DNA from: Ferruginibacter sp.
Lineage (GTDB): Bacteria; Bacteroidota; Bacteroidia; Chitinophagales; Chitinophagaceae
Assembly (NCBI GenBank): GCA_025963635.1
Contig: JAOQAK010000075.1
Location: forward strand, 181,962-245,961
Length of the DNA: 64,000 bases
Reading direction: 5' to 3'
Positions 28,948 to 39,135 of the stretch are shown here, in pieces. Positions within the stretch are counted from its first letter, which is position 1, and each line of letters starts with the position of its first letter. The position numbers and the translations under genes are program-made. The notes beneath the pieces are model-generated. The model was not told the DNA's origin, made no database searches, and worked only from the letters and a program-made list of their open reading frames with translations.

Positions 28948-30615
28948 ATGAACTGGTTTATACAGCTGTTTACCGAACCCTCCGTAGCACAGGCCGTCAT
29001 TATCTATTCACTGGTGATTGCCATCGGAATAGCTCTTGGAAAAGTAAAAATACTCGGCGTTTCACTAGGCATTACCTGGGTACTTTTTGTTGGTTTAATT
29101 TTTTCTTATTTTGGTATTGTTATTAGCAAAGAGACAGAGCATTTTGTTAAAGAATTTGGCCTGATTCTCTTTGTATACGCTATTGGCTTACAGGTTGGTC
29201 CCGGTTTTTTTGCTTCCCTTAAAAAGAGCGCCCTGGGTAATAATGCGCTTGCAGCCAGTGTTGTTTTGTTGGGCGTTACCATCACTGTAATATTTTTTTA
29301 TACTTCCGGAAACCCCATGTCGATCATGACCGGCGTAATGAGCGGTGCCGTTACCAATACACCTGGCCTTGCGGCAGCACAGGCAGCAGCAGTTGATCTC
29401 AATCTTCCTGGTACCGACAATACCACCATTACCCTGGCATACGCAGTAGCTTATCCTTTCGCGGTAATGGGTATTATTTTATCACTGGTAATTTTGAAAA
29501 AAGTACTTCGCGTTAACCTGGTCAATGAGCAGGAATTGCATCGCAAATTAAATTTCTTTAAATCGAACCGGCCACTTTCTACCCATATCAGGCTGGACAA
29601 TCAACAGCTTATAGGACAGCCGATAAGAAAGATCTTTCAAATGGTGAATGAACCTGTAATCATCTCCAGGATGTTTCACAACGGAACTGTTATTACGCCT
29701 ACCCCCGACCTTATTTTGAGTGACGGGGATGTAATGCTCTTTATCGCCCCAAAACAACTAATGGAGAAAGTTAAATTACTGGTTGGCGCCGAAAGTAAAA
29801 TGAACCTGGTGACAGAGCCTTCAAGTACCCTTATCTCCCGTAAGATTGTGGTAACCAGGAAGGAAGTTACCCATAAACGCCTCGGCGATATTCCGGGAAT
29901 TCAATATGAATCATTGACCCTTACCCGCATTAAAAGAGCGGGTATAGAAATGGTGGCGCATGGCAATATTTATTTGCAGTTGGGTGATACCATTACAGTA
30001 GTAGGCAGCGAGGAGAGCGTAACTGAATTTACAACCGTAGTGGGCAATTCTTTAAAAAGGCTAGAAGCTCCCGACCTGGGCCCAATTTTTATGGGGATTG
30101 TTTTGGGGGTAATTTTAGGAAGCATTCCTTTTTACATTCCCAATGTACCCGTAGCGGTTAAAATTGGCATGGCAGGAGGGCCACTGATCGTCGCTCTTTT
30201 TCTTAGCCGTTTCGGTAATCACTTATACCTCAATAATTACACCACCAGCAGTGCTAACATGATTGTAAGAGAGATCGGCATTGCCCTTTTCCTTGCAAGT
30301 GTAGGATTGAGCAGCGGGCACAACCTTGCATCAGCGTTTAGCGATGGAAGTGGTTATCGCTGGATATTTATGGGCATCGCCATTACCATGATACCCATTT
30401 TAATCGTGGGCATTGTTGCCAGCAAATTTTTCAGAAAAACATATTTCGAGATATGCGGGTTATTGTCCGGGGCATGCACAGACCCCCCTGCCCTTGCATT
30501 TTCCCTAAAAATGGCCGGGAATGATATCCCCTCCGCAACCTATGCTACCGTATATCCTTTAACAATGATCTTAAGGATATTGGCTGCACAATTGCTAATC
30601 CTGTTTTTTAACTGA
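28948..30615 (+). CDS. AspT/YidE/YbjL-type transporter with two TrkA-C domains
   Basis: VMSGAVTNTPGLAAAQAA and GLLSGACTDPPALAFSLKM half-repeats; central TrkA-C-like region. ATG at 28948 preferred over GTG at 28918. Confidence 0.88.
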   Translation: MNWFIQLFTEPSVAQAVIIYSLVIAIGIALGKVKILGVSLGITWVLFVGLIFSYFGIVISKETEHFVKEFGLILFVYAIGLQVGPGFFASLKKSALGNNALAASVVLLGVTITVIFFYTSGNPMSIMTGVMSGAVTNTPGLAAAQAAAVDLNLPGTDNTTITLAYAVAYPFAVMGIILSLVILKKVLRVNLVNEQELHRKLNFFKSNRPLSTHIRLDNQQLIGQPIRKIFQMVNEPVIISRMFHNGTVITPTPDLILSDGDVMLFIAPKQLMEKVKLLVGAESKMNLVTEPSSTLISRKIVVTRKEVTHKRLGDIPGIQYESLTLTRIKRAGIEMVAHGNIYLQLGDTITVVGSEESVTEFTTVVGNSLKRLEAPDLGPIFMGIVLGVILGSIPFYIPNVPVAVKIGMAGGPLIVALFLSRFGNHLYLNNYTTSSANMIVREIGIALFLASVGLSSGHNLASAFSDGSGYRWIFMGIAITMIPILIVGIVASKFFRKTYFEICGLLSGACTDPPALAFSLKMAGNDIPSATYATVYPLTMILRILAAQLLILFFN

Positions 30616-30698
30616 TTTGATGAAACCCTAGAACAACCCATAAAGCCATGAACCTGCGTATAGGCGAGTGGCTTTTTATTTCAGCACAATTAATTTAC

Positions 30699-31457
30699 AT
30701 GAAAAGATTTCAAACAACCCTACGCTTCATTTGCTTTATAATCATCATCATTGTTCCTTCTCTCCATTCTTTTGCACAAGCCAAGGTAAAGGAAATCAAT
30801 CACCAGAGCCAAAGCTGGTTTAGCATCAACAGCACCACCAGGCTGACGAATAAATTTGGCATAATTGCCGACCTGCACATGAGGAGAAATAATTTTGCGG
30901 CAGATCCCAGTTTTTATTTTGCAAGAATAGGTGCTAATTACTGGATAAAGGAAAATATTACTGCTGTGCTGGGTTACGGACAAATGTGGGTAGCCCCTAC
31001 CACTGCCAATTGGCATCATTTTGTTCAGGAACACCGTGTTTACCAGCAAATTCAGATGAGTACGAAAATAGGGAAAATATCTTTGCTCAACCGTTTAAGA
31101 AATGAGCAACGCTGGCAGGAAAAAATAGCCAACGACAAGTTCACCCACAACTACAAATTTACAGATCGCATCCGCTACCTTTTAAGTATGACTATACCGG
31201 TATTTAAAAATCCAAAATACCCTTCACTGGTGCTTGCCGATGAACTGTGTTTCCACTTTGGAAAAGAAGTTATTTACAACACATTCGATCAAAACAGGTA
31301 TTTTATCGGGATCAAACAACCGATTAGTAAATCATTGAGTTTTGATACCGGATATATGATGGTTTTTCAGCAAAAAGCTTCCGGGTATCAATATGATAAA
31401 AATCAAACTTACCGGTTGTTCTTTTATTATACACCCGATCTCAGGAAGAAAAAATAA
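30699..31457 (+). CDS. DUF2490 family protein
   Basis: Signal peptide; SQSWFSINSTTRLTNKFGIIADLHMRRN, HHFVQEHRVYQQIQ, RLRNEQRWQEKI. Confidence 0.8.
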   Translation: MKRFQTTLRFICFIIIIIVPSLHSFAQAKVKEINHQSQSWFSINSTTRLTNKFGIIADLHMRRNNFAADPSFYFARIGANYWIKENITAVLGYGQMWVAPTTANWHHFVQEHRVYQQIQMSTKIGKISLLNRLRNEQRWQEKIANDKFTHNYKFTDRIRYLLSMTIPVFKNPKYPSLVLADELCFHFGKEVIYNTFDQNRYFIGIKQPISKSLSFDTGYMMVFQQKASGYQYDKNQTYRLFFYYTPDLRKKK

Positions 31458-31981
31458 AAGAGCACAACAATTTTCGGAAAGCCCTGTAATCAACCCGCCG
31501 ATCAGCGGTTGTTTTTAATAACGGCCGCTTTTTTTTTGAAGCTATTCTGGCAATTGCAATTAGTACAAAAGAGACTACCAAAAATACAATTACCATCCCG
31601 CAGATATTGAGAAATACCTGGTTATAACCCAAACTGTTTACATCAATAAAGGGGTATGGATAAAAACCAGCCACCGCTCCACGGATCAAAATATACAAGC
31701 AATACATAACAGGGTAAATTAACCATGGCAAAACATGCTTCCATGCCAGCGTTTCTTTCGGAACAAACAGTAACCAATAAACGATAAATAACAGGGGAAT
31801 AAAGGAATGAAGTATTTCATCTACGATTCGTTGTAATCCCTGCGGTTCCCATAAAAACCGAAGTAAGGGAAGCCGTTCTGTTGACAACTATAAGATCGAG
31901 CTGAAGCAGCAGCGTAGCCCGTCCAAAAACTGCACCGATAATTAAAAACAGGCGCCCGGGTTGGTTTGAGATATTTCCCAT
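31441..31981 (-). pseudogene. Pr6Pr-family membrane protein with internal deletion and frame change
   Basis: ATG at 31981 gives MGNISNQPGRLFLIIGAVFGRATLLLQLDLIVVNRTASL (family TM1), then the sequence switches frame directly to LRFLWEPQGLQRIVDEILHSFIPLLFIVYWLL...; the region between TM1 and LRxLWEPQGLQ is absent. Confidence 0.7.
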
Positions 31982-32231
31982 AACATTATATTAGTATAAA
32001 GTAATGGAAAATAATTGAAGTAGTAGTGAAGTGTTAAAGATAAAATGGGAGCAGCTGAAGGCATATAATTACCTCCTGGCCAACATGGAAATAAACTTAT
32101 GGCCGCCGAATTGTTCACGCTGTTGTGATTGCTTCTCACTCATGAATATAGTAAATCAAACCACAAGCCAAAGGAATATGGAATTTGGTATCCCGACATG
32201 TGCCGATCAAAATTGTTGACAAAAAATAGAC

Positions 32232-32735
32232 CTATAAAACGGCGTGTTTTCGTCGTATCAACCTGATATTTTTTACGGATTCTTTACGCATCAGGTGCAT
32301 GGGGACGGCAACTCCCATCGCCAGTGACATAATAATAAATACTGTTTTCACACCATTGTTCACCGTTTCAGAAAGCACCAGGTTGTAATCTGGCCCGATC
32401 ACCCCGGTTAATTTTATAAGTCCCAGCATGGTACGGTAAGCAAACACACCGGGTATCAGTGGTATCACCGAGGGAATAGCAAATATCATCGGCGGTGCAT
32501 GGCGAAAATGCGCAACAGGTATGCTGCAAATGCCCACTACCAAAGCTCCTGCAAAAGACGCGAAGACTACTCCCATGGCCAGTTGCAATAAACTGAATTT
32601 CAAAAAGCCCCCCATAGCGCCACCCACCCAAATCGCAAATAAGGTACGGGGCGGTACATTAAACAAAATGCCGAACCCAACTGCTCCCCAGCCGCACCAA
32701 AATGCTTTACTCAGAATAAGTATCCAATCCATCAT
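32232..32735 (-). CDS. Threonine/serine exporter family protein, small subunit (ThrE C-terminal/DUF3815-like)
   Basis: VGFGILFNVPPRTLFAIWVGGAMGGF; PSVIPLIPGVFAYRTMLGLIKL. Confidence 0.85.
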   Translation of the reverse strand: MMDWILILSKAFWCGWGAVGFGILFNVPPRTLFAIWVGGAMGGFLKFSLLQLAMGVVFASFAGALVVGICSIPVAHFRHAPPMIFAIPSVIPLIPGVFAYRTMLGLIKLTGVIGPDYNLVLSETVNNGVKTVFIIMSLAMGVAVPMHLMRKESVKNIRLIRRKHAVL

Positions 32736-32738
32736 TAA

Positions 32739-33512
32739 TTATTTCAGGTTATAAATAAGCATTGCGGATAATAATCCTAAGGCAATGGCAAGTGCAAACA
32801 TCAGTGCGTTTACTCCCCTTACTATACCATTTAAGATGTTACCGTCAATTAAATCGGTATAGCAATTGATCAATGGCACACCAGGTATCAGGAACAAAAC
32901 AGAGGTTGCAAAAGCATGTTCAAAATTGATGTTCAAACCGGCTTTTACAAATGCTCCTGCAAATAAGGAGGCAACCAATGAGCCCATGAAAACACAGATA
33001 TAAGGATTGAACTTTTTTTTGATGGCTTCCTGTCGCACAAACAAGCCAAAAACGGTAGCTCCAAAAGTGATCACCATTTCCAGCAATTTGCCGCCAAAGG
33101 TGAAGCAGAATGCAGAGCCTGCAAGACCCACGGCAAGCAGCACAATAACACGGGGATAATGTGGCAATGCAATCAACCTGTTCAGTTCATCCCTAAGCTC
33201 CTGCAGGGTTAAGTCTTTTTCACTGGCAACCCAGCTTAATCTGCTGATACCGGAAATGGTTTTAAAATTCACTCCCTGCCCCGGGGTGGTGCGGATTCCG
33301 TTAAATACCGGCAACTCGTCTTCATCGCTGAGCGCTAATGAAACTGATTTGGGAGCAATGGAAATATGAGGAAGATATCCGTACGTGGTGGCGAGCCTGC
33401 GCATTGTGATCCTGATGCGACTTACACTTGCACCGGAACTCAAAAGGTAAACACCAACGTCCAGTAAAATTGATCCAAATTCTTTCGCCTCATTATTTTT
33501 TTGTTGATTCAT
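32739..33512 (-). CDS. Threonine/serine exporter family protein, large subunit (ThrE N-terminal/DUF1212-like)
   Basis: LLSSGASVSRIRITMRRLATTYGY; LIPGVPLINCYTDLIDGNILNGIVRGVNAL. Confidence 0.88.
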   Translation of the reverse strand: MNQQKNNEAKEFGSILLDVGVYLLSSGASVSRIRITMRRLATTYGYLPHISIAPKSVSLALSDEDELPVFNGIRTTPGQGVNFKTISGISRLSWVASEKDLTLQELRDELNRLIALPHYPRVIVLLAVGLAGSAFCFTFGGKLLEMVITFGATVFGLFVRQEAIKKKFNPYICVFMGSLVASLFAGAFVKAGLNINFEHAFATSVLFLIPGVPLINCYTDLIDGNILNGIVRGVNALMFALAIALGLLSAMLIYNLK

Positions 33513-34058
33513 CCAATAAATTAAAATGAAGAATAATTCTTTGCAAAAGTACAGGTAAAAAACTCCGAAAGCCTTTTAAATTGTATAATTAATGTGTCAA
33601 AAGTACATTATTGCAGTGCACGCTTTTCAAACCCTGAAAACGGTCTCTTTTGCATTCTTTTCCGGGGATGCTCATGCATTTGGAAAGGATGTTGCCTGAT
33701 GCTTCAATTGATGTCTTTGATGCAAAATTCTGCTGAACACCGGCCTTTGATAAAACACACTCGCAAGGCCGTTGATTTCTGTATCTTTTTTAGATACAAA
33801 TGGACAAATCGTAAAAACCGGAAGAGCATCGCAACAAGAATTCTACCCGGTACCCGCAAACATGATATCACTCCAACTAAATCAAACCGCTGTATGGCAG
33901 GAACTTTCAAAATCTACTGGAAGCCGCTTCCCAAACCAATTCCGGGCGAAAAATTTGTCTCACATTCTTTAAATTTAAGAGGCGAATTTCTAACACATGT
34001 ATAATTTAATAGTTATATTGTGATAATAATTTTTTTGTCAATTTCTCAACTAGTTGCG

Positions 34059-37000
34059 ATGTCTAAGCCTCTCGAATTCCATAAACACATATTTATAATC
34101 GTTTTTATACTTGGGTTTTTTTGCAATCATTCAAGCGCACAAGACGATCCGTTCAAAATAACGGATTTCATCGTATTCGGTGGCAGGGGCCCCATCCCGG
34201 CGGGCACGTCGGTAACACAACCCGGAGCTCCTGGATTTGGAGTGCAAATTGGCGCAAACTCAAACATCTCCAATGGGGCAGTCGGGAGTTATACCCTGGT
34301 GAAAAGTACGGGAAATGCTAAGATCGGCGGAGGTATACATAGCGGTGGCACAATCGAACTTAACAATAGCAATTCGGTTAAAGGATGGATTACAGCAGCA
34401 AATTCAGCTAACCTGAACGGAGCAATTTTCCGGGCCGGATCAAACAGTTCCTTTGGAGCAAATATTGATGTAAGAGGGAACATCGTAGTTAGAGGAGGTA
34501 CACTTACAGGAAAGGTTACGCATCCATTCGGAACGGGTTATTCCGGACCATCACCATCAAGGGGCGAGTTTATCAAAGATCCCGCTATCCCAATGCTACC
34601 CACAATGCCAGTTATTGCAAATTTTGGCAGCAATATTTCAACCACTATTGCAACTTCCAAAACACTTAAACCTGGCACTTATGGCAATATTGCCTTAAGC
34701 GGAAATAGAGTGCTGACGCTGTCGGGAACTGGCATCTATATTTTTAAATCAATTAAAAACAGGGATTACAACCGGATTGTATTCGATTTCATGAATGATA
34801 AATCGGGCATGTTCAAAATTTATGTTGAAGAGGATGTAGCCTGGGGTAACGTAGATGCAAATGCGATAAACGGTGGCGATGCTTCGAGGATATATTTTGA
34901 AGTGCATGGAAGAGGGGCAACTTCACCGGATGGTACCGTGGCATTTAGCCTCGTTAACGGCTTTGGTGGAATTTCTACAAAATGGCTGGGCACTGTTTGG
35001 GCGCCTTTTGCCGCTATTAATATTACTTCAGCAATGGGTTCGGGCAAACTTACCGGTGCATTCTGGAGCGGCACCCAGGTGAAAATCCAGAACGGCCTTA
35101 CCCTAAATTTTGCACCTTTTCGATATGATACTTCTCCGGAATACATTTATCCTGACTATCCCCCACCACCCAATTACAAGTCGAATGCTATCATCGGACC
35201 GGAGTTATTTTCCCTTTGTCAGAATTATGCCAGCGGGATTGTTCCTTCCCCCTACATATACCACATCATCGGTCAAAGTGTATTGATTGAAATAATAGCA
35301 ACGGTAGGGCAATATCAAACCCTGCTGCAGAAACTGCAAAATGTTTATGGAATGACCGATTTTGTTGATAATGGCCCAAATACATTAATTATTACAGGTA
35401 AAATCCCTATTGCTAATCTATGTAAGTTAAATGATGATGCCACTATCAGGCCTTATATCAATCATTGCCGCCCACTTTTCCCGGCTATTGTGAGCAGTGG
35501 TGTAGCTTTAACCAACGGTGATATTGCAATGCATTCCGATCTTGTTCGAAATAGCTATAACCTGTCAGGATCCGGGATAAAAGTCGGTGTACTTTCAGAT
35601 GGTTACAACACCATACCAGGAGATCCGGCACACACAGATATTTTAAACGGTGATCTCCCCGGAACCGGCAATCCTGACCATCCGCTTCCGGTAGAAATAT
35701 TGAAAGAATACCCTTACGGAAGGGTTTCAGATGAAGGACGAGCTATGCTGCAGACCATACATGATGTAGCGCCAGGCTCTCCACTGGCCTTTAGAACAGG
35801 CTTTGTAAGTGAAGGAGATTTTGCTCAGGGAATTATCGAATTACAGGAGCATGGATGTAGAGTTATTGCAGATGATGTTACTTTTATTACTGCGCCATTT
35901 CTTAAAGACGGCATTGCTGCCAAAGCCGTTGATCTTGTAAAAAGTAAAGGAGTTTCCTATTTTTCGGCAGCGGGCAACTTTGGCAACAGATCTTACGAAA
36001 GCTTTTTTACGCCCACCTCGGCACCACCCGGCATAACCGGATCGGTCCATAACTTTGGTGGAGGCGATTTTCTTCAAAGTGATTCTTTGAAACCCGGAGT
36101 TTACACAATCGTACTGCAATGGGAAGATTCGATTTACTCGTTAGGACAGGGTGGTGCGTTGAACGATTTGGATATTTACCTTGCCGATGATGCCGGCAAC
36201 TTGCTTTTTGGTATGAACCGGTTTAACATCGGCAGTGACCCTATTGAAGTACTACCTTTTGTAGTAACAGCAAATACGAGAACCAATATTATGGTGGTAA
36301 GGGCATTTGGCAGTAAGAATGTAAGGTTTAAGTTTATAGTATTTCGCGGGGAATTGAAATTCAATGAATATATCACTGGAACATCCACATTGGTAGGACA
36401 GGCAAATGCTGAGGGTGCAATGGCGGTGGGTGCTATCCGTTACACCAACACACCTGCTTTTGGTGTTACAATCCCCCAGGTTGAAACCTTCTCCTCTGTA
36501 GGTGGAACCCCGGTTTATGGTGTAATAAGGAATAAGCCTGATTTTAGTGCCCCCGATGGCGGAAACAGCAGTGTGAATTTTGGCGCGCCAAACATTGACG
36601 GAGATTTATTCCCCAACTTCTTTGGAACTTCCGCCGCCGCTCCCCACGCTGCCGGTGTAGCCGCATTAGTTTTGGAAGGGAAAAAGACCTTTTACAACAA
36701 GGACCTGGAACCGGATTCCGTAAGAATACTATTGAGCCAAACATCCCTTGATGCAGCAACTCCGGGCTTTGATTACAGTTCGGGCTTTGGCTTAATACAG
36801 GCTGATTCAGCGGTTGGTACTTTTGCAGTGCCCACACCTCGTTTAACAGCATTGGTATTGCCCACCACACCATTGTTCGTGCCGGGAAAGGCTCCCTTCA
36901 TTCTTAAGATAGAAGGAAATTTTTTAAGGCCTACCTCGGTGATAACTTTCCGGGGAACTGCGCTTGCCACAACTGTACTAAGTGATACCGAGGCAATGGC

Positions 37001-38999
37001 TACCATCCCGGCCTTTGTCGGCAACCCCGCAATCCAGGTGTATACCGCCCCAATTTCCCCGAGCGGAAAAGACGGCGGATTTTCTAACTCGCTCTATTTC
37101 TTTTCGGTCACCAAAAAACAGATTTTGATAACCGCGGATAATAAAACCAAATTTTATGGTGAGAGGCTACCGCGGTTTACTTCTACTGTTCTTGTTGACG
37201 GTGTACCGCTGCAAAATTCAGGGCTATCGCTGGCAGATTTAAAATTAGATCCCATTGTATATGCTACCCCGGCAACCAGTGCCAGCAATGTTGGTATATT
37301 CTTTATCCGGCCCGGCTTCAAAAAGCTTAGCAGCGCAGATTCAGCAATATTTGAAATTTATGATTTTACTTTTGTGGATGGATTGCTTTCAATTAAAAAA
37401 ATGCCACTTATGGTAACCCCAAGGGATACCACGCTGGTGTATGGAGATAAGATAGCCGGGTTTACATTTATCTACAAATTTTATGGCGAATTAATTCCTC
37501 CGTCGGAAATAGCAATGTTCCTTGCCAATATAAAGAGTGCACACCAGGCAACGTTGGACAATAACGTGGTTGCCCTCGTGGACGCAAAAAGTTTATTGAA
37601 CGGAAGAGCCTTAACAGACGCAGATTTGAAGAATATGGGTGTAATGGCGAGTGCAAAATCACTTCTAAATGCGAGAAGTTTATTAAATGCAAAGTCGCTT
37701 CTGAATGGAACGGTGGTAATAGATACAACGAAAGTGGTTGACCTTGCCGTAGCATCAATTTTCAATTACCAGCTTGATTCATCCTCTGCGCCCCTGGTAA
37801 GCGCCAAATCACTCCTGAATGCACGTGGCATCATCAATGCCAAGTCGCTCCTTAATGGCACCGCTTTTGCAAATGCCAAAAGCCTTCTTAACGGAAGTCC
37901 CATATTAAACAGTAATACCGTGGGTGATACAAGTAACCAAAATGTAGTAGTGATCGTTGATGAAGATGATGTGCCGAACCCAACCAATATCTTAACATCA
38001 TTTAAATCCATTAACCTGGTTACCGGCATTACAGCAGGGGAATTTACCATCGTGCCCGGTGCTTTACTTTCCGAAAACTTTGAGGTAACCTACGGATTGG
38101 GCAAACTAACCATCCAACCTGCTTCATTAATTGTAAAAGGAAATGACCTCGTGATTTACCAGGGTGAGCCACTGCCGGCATTCACTTCTGCGATTACGGG
38201 ATTGAAAAATGGAGATCTTGGTTTATCAGGCCCGGTTTACCACCTCACTCCTTCGTATACGGGCGCGGCAGGGGTTTATTCAATCGTTCCGGCGGGCTTA
38301 CAACTGCAATTTAACGAAAGCTATTCAACACAGTATTTGCCTGGTACTTTGTATGCAAATCCAAAAGGGGGAAATGCAAAAGCGATTAAGCCATACCTGT
38401 TTTGTATAGACACTTTGATAAACGACCCATCCGGTTTCAAATACACTGCTAAATTCGCCTATAAAAATGATAACGCTACCGTGTTATTTATTCCAAGGGG
38501 AATAGATAATACCATCACTACATCGGGTTCATATAGTGGACTTCAGCCAGAGGTATTTCAGCCCGGGGGTGGTTTCTTTACTATTCGTTTTGATGGCTCA
38601 AATATAACCTGGACGGTGAAATCATACAATGGGAACCAAAAAATCGCCCTTTCGGGTTCGGCCAATGCTACCTACGAAAAATGCAGGAAAACTGCGCCGG
38701 CTGCAAGAACCAATACTGCTCCCGAAGCTATTACGCTCACGGAAACGGCAGACAGCAAACTCATGGCATATCCGAATCCATCAAAAGGTTGGGTTACCAT
38801 TTCTGTTGATAAAGGGCTGATATCGGAAAAAGATCTCGTTGTGGTAAATACTCCGGGCAAGTCATTTGTGCCAAAGCAGGTTAAAAGAATATCCAATAAC
38901 AGGCTGCAACTCGAGCTTTCAAATTTGTCGCCCGGCATGTATTTTATAAAAGTAAAAGTAGATAACGGGTATAAAATATTCCGCGCTGTTAAATTATAA
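34059..38999 (+). CDS. Multidomain T9SS-secreted protein: N-terminal bactofilin/ice-binding-like beta region, S8-like subtilase domain, MBG domains with KSLLN repeat block, type A sorting domain
   Basis: Signal peptide; IKVGVLSDGYN, DEGRAMLQTIHDVAPGS, FFGTSAAAPHAAGVAALVLEGK; MBG-like VTPRDTTLVYGDKI; C-terminal YPNPSKGWVTISV...LSPGMYFIKVKVDNGYKIFRAVKL. ATG at 34059 preferred over GTG at 34020. Confidence 0.88.
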   Translation: MSKPLEFHKHIFIIVFILGFFCNHSSAQDDPFKITDFIVFGGRGPIPAGTSVTQPGAPGFGVQIGANSNISNGAVGSYTLVKSTGNAKIGGGIHSGGTIELNNSNSVKGWITAANSANLNGAIFRAGSNSSFGANIDVRGNIVVRGGTLTGKVTHPFGTGYSGPSPSRGEFIKDPAIPMLPTMPVIANFGSNISTTIATSKTLKPGTYGNIALSGNRVLTLSGTGIYIFKSIKNRDYNRIVFDFMNDKSGMFKIYVEEDVAWGNVDANAINGGDASRIYFEVHGRGATSPDGTVAFSLVNGFGGISTKWLGTVWAPFAAINITSAMGSGKLTGAFWSGTQVKIQNGLTLNFAPFRYDTSPEYIYPDYPPPPNYKSNAIIGPELFSLCQNYASGIVPSPYIYHIIGQSVLIEIIATVGQYQTLLQKLQNVYGMTDFVDNGPNTLIITGKIPIANLCKLNDDATIRPYINHCRPLFPAIVSSGVALTNGDIAMHSDLVRNSYNLSGSGIKVGVLSDGYNTIPGDPAHTDILNGDLPGTGNPDHPLPVEILKEYPYGRVSDEGRAMLQTIHDVAPGSPLAFRTGFVSEGDFAQGIIELQEHGCRVIADDVTFITAPFLKDGIAAKAVDLVKSKGVSYFSAAGNFGNRSYESFFTPTSAPPGITGSVHNFGGGDFLQSDSLKPGVYTIVLQWEDSIYSLGQGGALNDLDIYLADDAGNLLFGMNRFNIGSDPIEVLPFVVTANTRTNIMVVRAFGSKNVRFKFIVFRGELKFNEYITGTSTLVGQANAEGAMAVGAIRYTNTPAFGVTIPQVETFSSVGGTPVYGVIRNKPDFSAPDGGNSSVNFGAPNIDGDLFPNFFGTSAAAPHAAGVAALVLEGKKTFYNKDLEPDSVRILLSQTSLDAATPGFDYSSGFGLIQADSAVGTFAVPTPRLTALVLPTTPLFVPGKAPFILKIEGNFLRPTSVITFRGTALATTVLSDTEAMATIPAFVGNPAIQVYTAPISPSGKDGGFSNSLYFFSVTKKQILITADNKTKFYGERLPRFTSTVLVDGVPLQNSGLSLADLKLDPIVYATPATSASNVGIFFIRPGFKKLSSADSAIFEIYDFTFVDGLLSIKKMPLMVTPRDTTLVYGDKIAGFTFIYKFYGELIPPSEIAMFLANIKSAHQATLDNNVVALVDAKSLLNGRALTDADLKNMGVMASAKSLLNARSLLNAKSLLNGTVVIDTTKVVDLAVASIFNYQLDSSSAPLVSAKSLLNARGIINAKSLLNGTAFANAKSLLNGSPILNSNTVGDTSNQNVVVIVDEDDVPNPTNILTSFKSINLVTGITAGEFTIVPGALLSENFEVTYGLGKLTIQPASLIVKGNDLVIYQGEPLPAFTSAITGLKNGDLGLSGPVYHLTPSYTGAAGVYSIVPAGLQLQFNESYSTQYLPGTLYANPKGGNAKAIKPYLFCIDTLINDPSGFKYTAKFAYKNDNATVLFIPRGIDNTITTSGSYSGLQPEVFQPGGGFFTIRFDGSNITWTVKSYNGNQKIALSGSANATYEKCRKTAPAARTNTAPEAITLTETADSKLMAYPNPSKGWVTISVDKGLISEKDLVVVNTPGKSFVPKQVKRISNNRLQLELSNLSPGMYFIKVKVDNGYKIFRAVKL
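37581..37912 (+). repeat. Protein-coding KSLLN peptide-repeat block
   Basis: Seven [KR]SLLN units (DAKSLLNG, SAKSLLNA, RSLLNA, KSLLNG, SAKSLLNA, NAKSLLNG, NAKSLLNG) plus RGIIN and SPILN variants. Confidence 0.95.
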
Positions 39000-39135
39000 T
39001 CCGTTTATTTTTCATCTTCGTAAAATAAGGAAGCTACTTCTTATATTTTGCGAAGATGATTGCTATTGAAACCAGGCTTTGATTACTTGCATAAGCTCCT
39101 TTACTGTATATTTAATGCTGAAATAACTGCTCCAC

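Noticed and set aside
33594-34004. 136-aa ORF upstream of the subtilase gene
   Set aside because: Low-quality composition, no recognisable motif; more likely intergenic or decayed sequence.
37468-38050. Minus-strand ORFs with repeated LRSDLAL/FRSDFAL-like peptides
   Set aside because: Antisense readings of the KSLLN repeat block inside a well-supported plus-strand CDS.
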